From: UBA6927 sp022447855
Lineage (GTDB): Bacteria; Chloroflexota; Dehalococcoidia; Lucifugimonadales; UBA6927
Length of the DNA: 14,616 nucleotides
Direction: 5' to 3'
NCBI GenBank assembly: GCA_022447855.1
Contig: JAKUTX010000016.1
Span: 1-14,616, forward strand
Shown one piece after another: positions 6,900-14,474 of the stretch. Below the pieces are notes generated by a model. The model searched no databases, had not been told where the DNA came from, and saw only the letters and a list, made by a program, of their open reading frames with translations. Made by a program: the position numbers and the translations under genes. How positions within the stretch are numbered: the stretch's first letter is position 1; each line of letters starts with the position of its first letter.

Positions 6900-8854
6900 T
6901 TACCGTCACTGACATCAGCAAATCTTATGGAGACCGCAATCTGTTTTCTAACCTGAGTGTAAACATAATCTCAGGCCAAAGAATCGGATTGGTCGGATCT
7001 AATGGAACCGGCAAATCTACTTTGCTTGATATAATTTTTGGTGAAAAATCTCCTGATTCAGGAAATATAGTCAAACAAAGGAATCTATCGGTTGGATATT
7101 TAACTCAGAATGCAATAAGTCCATCGGATCAAACATTGATAGATCAAACATTGGAAGAGTCTGAATCTATAATCAATTTACGAGATCAAATCTCTTCTAA
7201 ATATCAAATACTTTCAAAAGAATCTCACAAGAAAACCCAACAAGAGTTACTTAAAGAGATTGGAAATTTGGAAACCGAACTTGAAATGTCTGGAGAGATA
7301 TTTGATGAACATCAAGCAAAAGAAATCCTATCAGGATTAGGTTTTAATCCCATTGATTTCGACAAACCACTAAATGAATTCAGTGGTGGATGGTTGATGA
7401 GAGCCGCACTAGCAAAAATGCTTTTAAAAAAACCCGATGTACTTTTGCTAGACGAGCCAACAAATCACTTAGACTTATTTTCAAATTTGTGGTTTGAAAA
7501 ATATTTATTGTCCTTCAAAGGGGGAGTAGTAATTACCTCTCATGATAGAACTTTTTTAAATAAAATTACCACCATGATATTGGCAATAGAGTCCGATGAA
7601 ATCATTTCTTTCAAAGGGAACTATGATACCTATTTAGATTTCCGAGAGAGAAATCTCGAAATAAAACATGCCGCGGCTAAACGTCAAGATCGTGAAATCC
7701 AAAGACAAATGAAATTCGTTCAGAAGTTCAGATCTAAAGCCAGAAGAGCTACTCAAGTGCAAAGTCGATTAAAACAACTTCAAAAAATTGAACAAATTGT
7801 ACTTCCAAGAACTACAACTAGAGTACATTATTCTTTCCCTGAGCCACAACGTAGTGGAGTAAAAGCAATCGCTCTAAACCACTTAAATAAGTCATATGGA
7901 AAACATAAGGTTTACGAAAATTTGAACATTGAAATTTCTAGAGGTGATAAAGTAGCTCTCGTAGGACCAAATGGTGCAGGGAAAAGTACCCTTTTAAAAA
8001 TCATGGCTGGAGTTTTAGAGTTTGATTCAGGCGAAAGAAAACTCGGATCGAATGTGAAAACTTCATATTATTCTCAACATTTGCTCGATCAATTAAATCA
8101 AAAGAATTCTCTTCTGGAGGAACTCCTGTCAGTTGCTCCTACAGAATCTGAGCAAAATCTTCGCCGTATTCTGGGTGGTTTCCTATTCAGTGGTAATGAT
8201 GTAGAAAAACCAATTTCAGTAACATCAGGAGGTGAGAAAGCGAGAATAGCAATAGCAAAATTACTACTACAACAAAGTAATATGATTTTCATGGACGAAC
8301 CAACAAATCACCTAGACATAATCTCAAGAGAAATCCTTGCTGATGCACTAAGTGATTATAAAGGGACAATTTGTTTCATTACACATGACCGTACTCTAAT
8401 TAACCAAGTAGCCAACAAAATCATTGATGTTACTGGTGGAAAACCAAGAATTTTAGAAGGCAACTTACAAGATTATGATTTTGAAACTAATCCCATTCCT
8501 CCGTTCGCTAATTCACAGAGCAACAAATCAAAAATCAAACCAAAATCTAAATCGGCTACAAAAAAATCAAAACTCAATCTATCTAAACTCAATAGTGATT
8601 TAAAAAATGTACGTTCATCCATAAAATCTGTAGATGGAAAAATTTCGGACATTTCGCTAAAACTAACGGATTTAGAAAAGTTTTTTTCAAATCCGTTAGA
8701 ATTCGACGACAAAATTAATTTCTCAGATTCTTCAAAAGAATATCAACTACTTAAAATTAAAGAACAAGACTTAACAAAAATGTGGGAACACCTAACAGTC
8801 CAAGAAGAAGAAATATTAAAAAATATTGATAATTTTGGCAACGAAAAGCTTTAG
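6896..8854 (+). CDS. ABC-F family ATPase (Uup/EttA-like translation factor)
   Basis: Soluble twin-ATPase protein of the ABC-F family. Members bind the ribosomal E site and rescue stalled or antibiotic-blocked ribosomes; they have no membrane domain. The 652 residues show domain 1 with Walker A GSNGTGKST (34-42), signature FSGGW (162-166) and Walker B LLLDEPTNHLD (183-193). A basic interdomain linker follows (about 245-315, with FRSKARRATQVQSRLKQL). Domain 2 has GPNGAGKST (357-365), SGGEK (444-448), Walker B FMDEPTNHLD (465-474) and the switch THDR (496-499). A Lys- and Ser-rich stretch (about 540-565) leads into a charged coiled-coil tail to the end, as in Uup- and YheS-like members. Subtype is not certain. 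It begins a plus-strand run, 23 bp before an SDR gene, so co-transcription with metabolic genes is likely. Confidence 0.93.
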   Translation: MITVTDISKSYGDRNLFSNLSVNIISGQRIGLVGSNGTGKSTLLDIIFGEKSPDSGNIVKQRNLSVGYLTQNAISPSDQTLIDQTLEESESIINLRDQISSKYQILSKESHKKTQQELLKEIGNLETELEMSGEIFDEHQAKEILSGLGFNPIDFDKPLNEFSGGWLMRAALAKMLLKKPDVLLLDEPTNHLDLFSNLWFEKYLLSFKGGVVITSHDRTFLNKITTMILAIESDEIISFKGNYDTYLDFRERNLEIKHAAAKRQDREIQRQMKFVQKFRSKARRATQVQSRLKQLQKIEQIVLPRTTTRVHYSFPEPQRSGVKAIALNHLNKSYGKHKVYENLNIEISRGDKVALVGPNGAGKSTLLKIMAGVLEFDSGERKLGSNVKTSYYSQHLLDQLNQKNSLLEELLSVAPTESEQNLRRILGGFLFSGNDVEKPISVTSGGEKARIAIAKLLLQQSNMIFMDEPTNHLDIISREILADALSDYKGTICFITHDRTLINQVANKIIDVTGGKPRILEGNLQDYDFETNPIPPFANSQSNKSKIKPKSKSATKKSKLNLSKLNSDLKNVRSSIKSVDGKISDISLKLTDLEKFFSNPLEFDDKINFSDSSKEYQLLKIKEQDLTKMWEHLTVQEEEILKNIDNFGNEKL

Positions 8855-8877
8855 CACTATTAGGAAAGGAAATCATT

Positions 8878-9705
8878 ATGGGGCAATTTGATAATAAGAT
8901 CGTAATCATCACAGGTGGGGCATTCGGAATTGGAAAGGGAACTGCATTAGAATTTGCTCGTGAAGGTGCAAAAGTAACTATTGCAGATATTGACAAGTCA
9001 GCAGGGTTAAATGTAATTTCGGAAATCAAGGATTTAGGTGCATCAGGAATATTTGTTGCGGCAGACGTATCAAAAGCAGATCAATGCAAAAATGTAATCG
9101 ATGAAACCGTAAAATCATTTGGAGGGGTAGATATCCTTTTCAACAATGTAGGCATTCAACCACCTCATTCATACTTGAATGTTGAAGACACCCCCGAAGA
9201 CATGTGGGATCTAATACTTGATATAAACTTAAAGAGCTATTTTTTGATGTCTAAATATGCAATACCTGAAATCAGAAAACGTGGAGGTGGAGCAATAATC
9301 AACACAGCGAGCGTTCAAGGCATTCAATCTCAACCTTTAGTCCCTCCATACGCTGCTTCAAAAGGAGCGATATTATCACTTACTAGACAAATGTCTTTGG
9401 ATTATGCAACTGAAAACATTCGTGTTTTAGCAGTCTGTCCTGGTGCAATAGATACCAAAATGGTGCGTGAAGTAGCTCAAACCGAATCGGAAGACACTGA
9501 TGCAGTGGTAGCAAGATATGGTTCAACCCATCCCTTAGGTCGAATAGGCTTGCCTGTAGACATCGCAAACGTAGTACTTTTTTTGGCTAGTGATAAGGCA
9601 AGCTTTATGACAGGTGAATATGTATGTGTTGATGGTGGTTACAATGCATTGGGAGCTTGGGCTAGTGCAGCTGGTGGAGCATTCGGAGATTTTGATAATC
9701 ATTAA
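8878..9705 (+). CDS. Short-chain dehydrogenase/reductase (classical SDR)
   Basis: NAD(P)-dependent oxidoreductase, 275 residues. Visible: TGGAFGIG (12-19), Asp37 after beta-2 (suggesting NAD), NNVG (89-92) where most classical SDRs have NNAG, catalytic Ser145, Tyr158 and Lys162 (YAASK), CPGAIDT in the usual place, and VCVDGG near the end. A Gly/Ala-rich tail of about 20 residues (from NALGAWASAAGG) extends beyond the usual C terminus. The ribosome-binding region AGGAAAGGAAA precedes the ATG. It sits 23 bp after the ABC-F gene and 32 bp before the monooxygenase. SDR and Baeyer-Villiger genes often lie together, the SDR oxidising an alcohol to the ketone that the monooxygenase converts to an ester. 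That pairing is inferred here from position only. Confidence 0.92.
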   Translation: MGQFDNKIVIITGGAFGIGKGTALEFAREGAKVTIADIDKSAGLNVISEIKDLGASGIFVAADVSKADQCKNVIDETVKSFGGVDILFNNVGIQPPHSYLNVEDTPEDMWDLILDINLKSYFLMSKYAIPEIRKRGGGAIINTASVQGIQSQPLVPPYAASKGAILSLTRQMSLDYATENIRVLAVCPGAIDTKMVREVAQTESEDTDAVVARYGSTHPLGRIGLPVDIANVVLFLASDKASFMTGEYVCVDGGYNALGAWASAAGGAFGDFDNH

Positions 9706-9737
9706 TTAATTATACTATCGTAAAAGGTACAAAAATT

Positions 9738-11351
9738 ATGACTTCATCCCCAAAGAATTTAGACGCATTAATTGTCGGAGCTGGATTTTCTGGGCTTTAT
9801 ATGCTCCACAAGTTAAAGTCAATGAATATGGATGTTCTTTCAATAGAGGAAGCTTCGGACGTTGGTGGGACTTGGTATTGGAACAGCTATCCTGGAGCAC
9901 AATGTGATGTTGAAAGTATGGAATATTCTTATTCATTTTCCGAAGAACTGCAGCAAGAATGGAAATGGTCTAATAGATTCTCAGCACAGCCCGAGATTTT
10001 AAAATACGCAAATTATGTTTCACAAAAATTCGATCTGCGCTCAAATATAGTTTTCAACACCAGAGTTACATCAGCACAATACAATGCTGAAACTAAAAAA
10101 TGGTTAATTAAAACAAATGCTAACTTTATTTATTCCGCAAAATTCTTTATCCTCGCAACTGGCACACTTTCTTCAGTAATTGAACCCAAATTCCCTGGAA
10201 TATCATCATTTAATGGTGACACGTATATCACTGGAAAATGGCCAAAAACACCAATTAGTTTTAAGGGGAAAAATGTAGGAATTATAGGCACTGGATCCTC
10301 AGCGGTTCAGTCGATTCCAGTGATTGCGAAGGAAGCAAAAAGTTTGACCGTTTTTCAAAGGAGCGCAAATTATTCAATTCCTGCTAATAATAGATCATTG
10401 ACAAATGCTGAGGTTAAAAAATTTAAGGAAAACTATCCCTCAATAAGAGCCAAAGCCCGATCCAGTCAGAGTGGAATAGCTTCTGCAAAACCCGGAGAAA
10501 TAGGCGCATTTGATGTTACAGATTCCGAACGCAAGCAATCATTTGAAAAAAACTGGAATAATGAAGAGGGAAATAATTTCAACTTGTTATCTCTTTACAA
10601 CGATATTAGATTAAATGAAAAAGCCAATAATGAACTTGCAAATTTTGTCAGAGGGAAAATTCAAAGTATCGTGAAAAACCCTGAAACTGCAGAACTTCTA
10701 TCTCCTAAAGATGCAATTGGATGCAAACGTACATGCCTTGATACAAATTATTTTGAAACCTTCAACAGAAACAACGTTTCATTGATAGATGTGAATTCAA
10801 ATCCCATCATTAAAATAACTAAAGAGGGATTACAAACTGCCGACAAATCACACCAATTCGATACTATAATTTTCGCTACAGGCTTTGATGCAATGACTGG
10901 AGCCATATTATCAATTAACATAGAAGGGAAATCAGGCTCAACTTTGAAAAACAAATGGGAAAATGGGCCTGTAACATTCCTAGGACTATCTATGAACAAT
11001 TTCCCAAACTTATTTACAATCACAGGACCAGGCAGTCCTTCAGTTCTTTCTAACATGATTACATCCATAGAACAGCACGTCGAATGGATTACTGATTGCA
11101 TTACTTTCATGAATGAAAGTAATTTGTCCGAAATCGAAGCAACTGAATCATCCGAAAAAGAATGGACAACACATGTCGCAGAAATCGCAGAAGACTCTCC
11201 TATGAGGTTTGCATGTAATTCTTGGTATCTTGGCGCTAATATCCCAGGCAAAACTCGAGTATTCATGCCTTATGCAGGAGGTATTCCTAAGTACATTGAA
11301 AAATGTAATGAGGTTTCATCCAAAGACTATCAAGGATTCAATTTATCTTAA
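9738..11351 (+). CDS. Flavin-dependent Baeyer-Villiger-type monooxygenase (atypical fingerprint)
   Basis: Class B flavoprotein monooxygenase, 537 residues, the length of cyclohexanone and phenylacetone monooxygenases. These use FAD, NADPH and O2 to turn ketones into esters or lactones. Visible: FAD site GAGFSG (14-19), GGTWYWNSYPGAQCD (43-57), first ATG motif (140-142), NADPH site GTGSSA (184-189), GCKR (328-331) with the likely catalytic Arg331, ETFNRNNV (340-347), second ATG motif in ATGFD (380-384), and the C-terminal NSWYLGANIPGK. The fingerprint FxGxxxHxxxWP reads FNGDTYITGKWP (158-169), with Ile164 where the family has His. Other catalytic features are intact, so it may be a functional variant. 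AAAGG precedes the ATG. It ends the ABC-F/SDR unit and converges on the aldolase gene with 30 bp between stops and no clear terminator. Confidence 0.9.
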   Translation: MTSSPKNLDALIVGAGFSGLYMLHKLKSMNMDVLSIEEASDVGGTWYWNSYPGAQCDVESMEYSYSFSEELQQEWKWSNRFSAQPEILKYANYVSQKFDLRSNIVFNTRVTSAQYNAETKKWLIKTNANFIYSAKFFILATGTLSSVIEPKFPGISSFNGDTYITGKWPKTPISFKGKNVGIIGTGSSAVQSIPVIAKEAKSLTVFQRSANYSIPANNRSLTNAEVKKFKENYPSIRAKARSSQSGIASAKPGEIGAFDVTDSERKQSFEKNWNNEEGNNFNLLSLYNDIRLNEKANNELANFVRGKIQSIVKNPETAELLSPKDAIGCKRTCLDTNYFETFNRNNVSLIDVNSNPIIKITKEGLQTADKSHQFDTIIFATGFDAMTGAILSINIEGKSGSTLKNKWENGPVTFLGLSMNNFPNLFTITGPGSPSVLSNMITSIEQHVEWITDCITFMNESNLSEIEATESSEKEWTTHVAEIAEDSPMRFACNSWYLGANIPGKTRVFMPYAGGIPKYIEKCNEVSSKDYQGFNLS

Positions 11352-11381
11352 GATACGAATTGGCTGGGCTATTTCAAAAAC

Positions 11382-12086
11382 TTAGCTGTTGAGCATTTTG
11401 TGAACTGCGTCTCGCAAAGCATGCGTAGCTTCTACAGAAACCAGTACATCTTCATTGCGAAATTTGCCTGCAGCATGAATCTTCTCCGTTCCTTCATCTG
11501 TTACCTTGATACAATCTGGGTGATCTGGTTCACCAGGAAATCCCATGGACTGAGCCAAATCATTTGGGCCTCCCGCAAAAATTTCTACCCCATCAACTGT
11601 CAACATTTCATCTAAGTTTTCATAAGCTATGATATCTTCTATTTGAGGCATTAGAAGAAGATCGTTGTTAGTGTCTTCCATCATCTTTTTAAGATCCTTA
11701 ACGAATCCAAATCTTGAAACCCTATTACTAGTAAAACTCCTATGTCCCCTCGGCATGAAATAACAGCAATCCACTACAGCTTCAAGCTCCTCTTTAGTAT
11801 TAACAAAAGGAACAGTGATAGCCTTAATCCCCCTATCAATATAATTTAATATATTGCTTGGAATTTGATCAGGCACACGCATTATAGGGGTCACACCCCA
11901 TCCGTCACTTAAACGGCAAAACCGATCAATAGTTTCTGGATTTGTAGGAGCATGCTGACCATCAAAATTTACGAAATCCAAACCCATCACACCTGCAAGT
12001 TCTATAATCTCGTCAGCATAATAACTCATGCCTATCCCATATGCTTTTTCTCCGGCTCTCATCTTCTGTAAAATTTTGTTAGACAT
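11382..12086 (-). CDS. HpcH/HpaI family aldolase
   Basis: Metal-dependent class II aldolase of the phosphoenolpyruvate/pyruvate TIM-barrel family, which cleaves 2-keto-3-deoxy or 4-hydroxy-2-oxo acids to pyruvate (or a close analogue) and an aldehyde. In this 234-residue reading the expected residues are His45 (DGQHAP), Arg70 (MRVP), metal ligand Glu150 (PQIED) and Asp176 (GPNDLA), very close to the numbering in E. coli HpaI. Gln44 replaces the Glu usual in DxEHxP, and PRGHRSF replaces PRGxRG. Two ATG codons are adjacent; the second is chosen because AGGAGG is 5 nt from it and only 2 nt from the first (12089). It lies 36 bp after the membrane-protein gene on the same strand and is probably the last gene of that unit. 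The substrate is unknown. Confidence 0.9.
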   Translation of the reverse strand: MSNKILQKMRAGEKAYGIGMSYYADEIIELAGVMGLDFVNFDGQHAPTNPETIDRFCRLSDGWGVTPIMRVPDQIPSNILNYIDRGIKAITVPFVNTKEELEAVVDCCYFMPRGHRSFTSNRVSRFGFVKDLKKMMEDTNNDLLLMPQIEDIIAYENLDEMLTVDGVEIFAGGPNDLAQSMGFPGEPDHPDCIKVTDEGTEKIHAAGKFRNEDVLVSVEATHALRDAVHKMLNS

Positions 12087-12091
12087 CATAG

Positions 12092-12097
12092 CCTCCT
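12092..12097 (-). promoter_or_regulatory. Shine-Dalgarno of the aldolase gene
   Basis: A perfect AGGAGG lies in the 36-bp gap after the membrane-protein gene. Its spacing (5 nt versus 2 nt) favours the second of two tandem ATG codons. Confidence 0.75.
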
Positions 12098-12122
12098 TTT
12101 TGAATAATTAATATCCGATAAA

Positions 12123-13670
12123 CTATTCTACTATCGGCTGCGCAATAATCCACAAGCTAACAGCAGTGTAAAAAACCATTAGTAGCAACATAGGATATTG
12201 ACTACGAATTGCAATCCTATGAGATGAAGCACGATTTAATGAAATTTTATGAGCGATCCATACTGAAATCACATGTCCTAAGACAATTGCAATTATTGAA
12301 ACTATCCACGCAAACTTTGCATCCACTACGGAAATATCCTTTTCGTATCCAACAGTACCAAAAAGATCCCATCCTAAAAATAATGGGTCAGAAATTAATG
12401 GAATAATACTTTGTCCAGAAATCAATAAATACGAAAGATAATGTGCAAAATTATAAGCAAGTGCAATAGGTACTAATGAAAAAACGAAACTCCTTACAAT
12501 ATCAGAAAGTGGCATTTCTCCTGAAGAAAATCTAGAACACCACCTGCAAATTTGAATATACATGAATGCAAATATAACTGGCACAGAGATAGTTCCAAAG
12601 GATTCTATCCAAACCGCAGTATTACCAGGAATTATGTCTACAATTTGCCATAATAAATTTTGCACCTCAATCCAAAAGGGAGTTTCTGACAAACCATCAT
12701 AGGTAACTGTTGAAAGCGCAGTTATGTGGAATGCAACCAATGCATCAGATACTCTTTCACCTCTGGTCAATCCTGAAGACCAAAACCTAAGAGAAATTTG
12801 CTTCAAAGAATTGTCTGCCTTCTCCCAACATTCATAACAATCAACACAATCTGGCAGGTCAGGATCTATAGCACAACCTGAAAGACATTCCTGACAAATT
12901 GAATTCCCATTGCCGTCTGAAACTATCCTGATTTCTGAAGGTGAAAACCTGGCAAACAAGGCAAACAACACTGAAAACGGATCACCTCTTTTTAACCAAA
13001 TATGCTTTCCAAATAGAAACATCCCACACCAAGTGACTATCGAATAAAATACAATTAATACCGCTAAATTAAATGGAACTGATCCTCCTGTATAAACATT
13101 CTCAACCCACGCAAATACCAAAAATAGAACCAAGGCAGGCCACGCATCAAGCTTTTTTGGCCATTTGAAAATTGGGCTCCTCTGTTTCCAAAAAACCCAT
13201 TCAAACCAACTGAATATTGTTTGCCAAGGATTAGATAAGGCCCATAAATTACCTACTAATGCAGTGATATACCCTAAGCCAACCCACCAAATAATCCATA
13301 CAAATACTAATGCAAAATTTTCCCTACCATCAGAAACTGACCTATCAAACAATCCAGAAATTAAAACCATTATTAAAACTAATACAGCACTTATTTTTAT
13401 TGCCGCAGAAATAATAAGTGCTATACCTCTAAAAAACTTAAATCGACTCAAATTAATACGCGGGTAATCGTCTGAACCAATTACAGTTTTAAAGAAAAAT
13501 CCTATGACAAAAAATGACAATGCTACAGTAGAAGCAGCACCAAAAATAAAATAATCAAGAGGAATTGGAAGGTCATACCTTTCTCCAAATCCATGAGCAA
13601 ATAAATTATTCGGAACTACAAAGAAAATTAACAATGACAATATTATTAATCCAATTGTCTTAACTTTCAT
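12123..13670 (-). CDS. Polytopic membrane protein with N-terminal AHGFGERYDLP motif and a six-Cys loop
   Basis: A 515-residue protein with a signal peptide (1-25, ending NNLFA) and about ten further hydrophobic segments. The mature protein would begin HGFGERYDLPIP. I recognise this opening, together with later segments YDGLSETPFW (324-333), NFAHYLSYLL (407-416), SDPLFLGWDLFG (427-438) and RSQYPMLLLM (489-498), as a conserved family known mainly from actinobacteria. Some members are database-labelled fenitrothion hydrolase; that label comes from memory and I would not transfer the function. A loop after helix 6 has Cys259, 262, 266, 275, 278 and 281. Conserved-looking intramembrane His include 315, 410, 466 and 474. 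The start has GAGG 6 nt upstream. It follows the cupredoxin-like lipoprotein by 27 bp, suggesting joint envelope metal handling, possibly copper; this is inference. Confidence 0.75.
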   Translation of the reverse strand: MKVKTIGLIILSLLIFFVVPNNLFAHGFGERYDLPIPLDYFIFGAASTVALSFFVIGFFFKTVIGSDDYPRINLSRFKFFRGIALIISAAIKISAVLVLIMVLISGLFDRSVSDGRENFALVFVWIIWWVGLGYITALVGNLWALSNPWQTIFSWFEWVFWKQRSPIFKWPKKLDAWPALVLFLVFAWVENVYTGGSVPFNLAVLIVFYSIVTWCGMFLFGKHIWLKRGDPFSVLFALFARFSPSEIRIVSDGNGNSICQECLSGCAIDPDLPDCVDCYECWEKADNSLKQISLRFWSSGLTRGERVSDALVAFHITALSTVTYDGLSETPFWIEVQNLLWQIVDIIPGNTAVWIESFGTISVPVIFAFMYIQICRWCSRFSSGEMPLSDIVRSFVFSLVPIALAYNFAHYLSYLLISGQSIIPLISDPLFLGWDLFGTVGYEKDISVVDAKFAWIVSIIAIVLGHVISVWIAHKISLNRASSHRIAIRSQYPMLLLMVFYTAVSLWIIAQPIVE

Positions 13671-13697
13671 TAATTACCTCACAAGGAAAGAAATCTC

Positions 13698-14474
13698 CTA
13701 TTTGGGATGGACTTCTATTGTCATTAATAAGTTCTCCGATTCCTCTGTTGAAGAATGGCTTTTATGATCATGATTTTCATCGTGGTCTTGCGGAGGAAGG
13801 CCACTTGTAAGTACTACGTCTTTACCTTTTACTAGTTCCCATGTAACAGTAGCGCCAGAAGCAACCACTACTTCTAATGGATCAAAAACATTCGTCTCAG
13901 AATCTATTTGAATCAAAGAGGAAGTTTCAGCAAAATCAGATTCCGATGACACAATAATTTGTCCTACCACATTATGGTTCATATGATCGTGATATGGAAT
14001 TGTTAATCCCTCAAAATCATCATCAATAACTAACGAAAATGACATTCCGGAACTGATAGTAGTCATAAAAATTTCACCATGTTCTTGGGGGTCAATACTG
14101 TGTTTCTCATGAGAAGAATGATGATGACCATGAACTTCATCTGACAATTCATGTGTATTAACTAAAAACCTTCCAGTGGCATGAGCATGGAAATCAAGAT
14201 AAGTTTCTTGGTTAGCCTTCACATTTTTTTCTATGTCATAACCATGCAAATGCATTACCAAATCTTTATCGCTATTAATAATTAATCTAACATTGTCATC
14301 TTTAGTTACAACTAATTTCTGTTCTCCATCACTCAATACTCCATTTGAAATATTGATTTCAAATTCTGATTTGTCAGATTGAGATTGATTATGCGACATG
14401 GGATCACTTTGGTCTTCACCACATGCGAACACTAAAAACAACATAGTTGCTAAAAGGAAAGTGTGAAATTTCAT
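13698..14474 (-). CDS. Histidine-rich cupredoxin-like lipoprotein
   Basis: Exported lipoprotein of 258 residues: hydrophobic N terminus and lipobox LVFAC (14-18), with lipidation expected at Cys18. A first beta-rich domain (about 37-110) has a cupredoxin-like pattern with HLHGYD (75-80), FHAHATG (95-101) and NTHE (106-109). A His cluster, HGHHHSSHEKH, follows at 115-125. The next segment contains YHDHMNHNVVGQIIV (161-175), which looks like the C-terminal part of a cupredoxin or multicopper oxidase domain (YHCHxxxxMxG) with Asp in place of Cys. A third segment, FDPLEVVVASGATVTW (197-212), resembles a cupredoxin N-terminal half and is followed by HDENHDHKSH (231-240). The precursor has 22 His. 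GGAGA lies 8 nt before the ATG. It is first in the leftward unit. Metal binding, probably copper, is a strong inference but no function is proven. Confidence 0.75.
   Translation of the reverse strand: MKFHTFLLATMLFLVFACGEDQSDPMSHNQSQSDKSEFEINISNGVLSDGEQKLVVTKDDNVRLIINSDKDLVMHLHGYDIEKNVKANQETYLDFHAHATGRFLVNTHELSDEVHGHHHSSHEKHSIDPQEHGEIFMTTISSGMSFSLVIDDDFEGLTIPYHDHMNHNVVGQIIVSSESDFAETSSLIQIDSETNVFDPLEVVVASGATVTWELVKGKDVVLTSGLPPQDHDENHDHKSHSSTEESENLLMTIEVHPK

Noticed and set aside
7127..7153. Tandem copy of GATCAAACATTG with 15-bp period
   Set aside because: It lies inside the ABC-F gene, stays in frame and encodes repeated DQTL; two short copies are likely a small in-frame duplication with no separate function.
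10748..11266. Minus-strand frame of about 170 codons inside the monooxygenase
   Set aside because: It is antisense to the conserved C-terminal part of the flavoprotein and has no recognisable motif or ribosome-binding site.
11352..11381. Terminator expected between the convergent monooxygenase and aldolase genes
   Set aside because: The 30-bp spacer shows no stable GC-rich stem or T run, so none is annotated.
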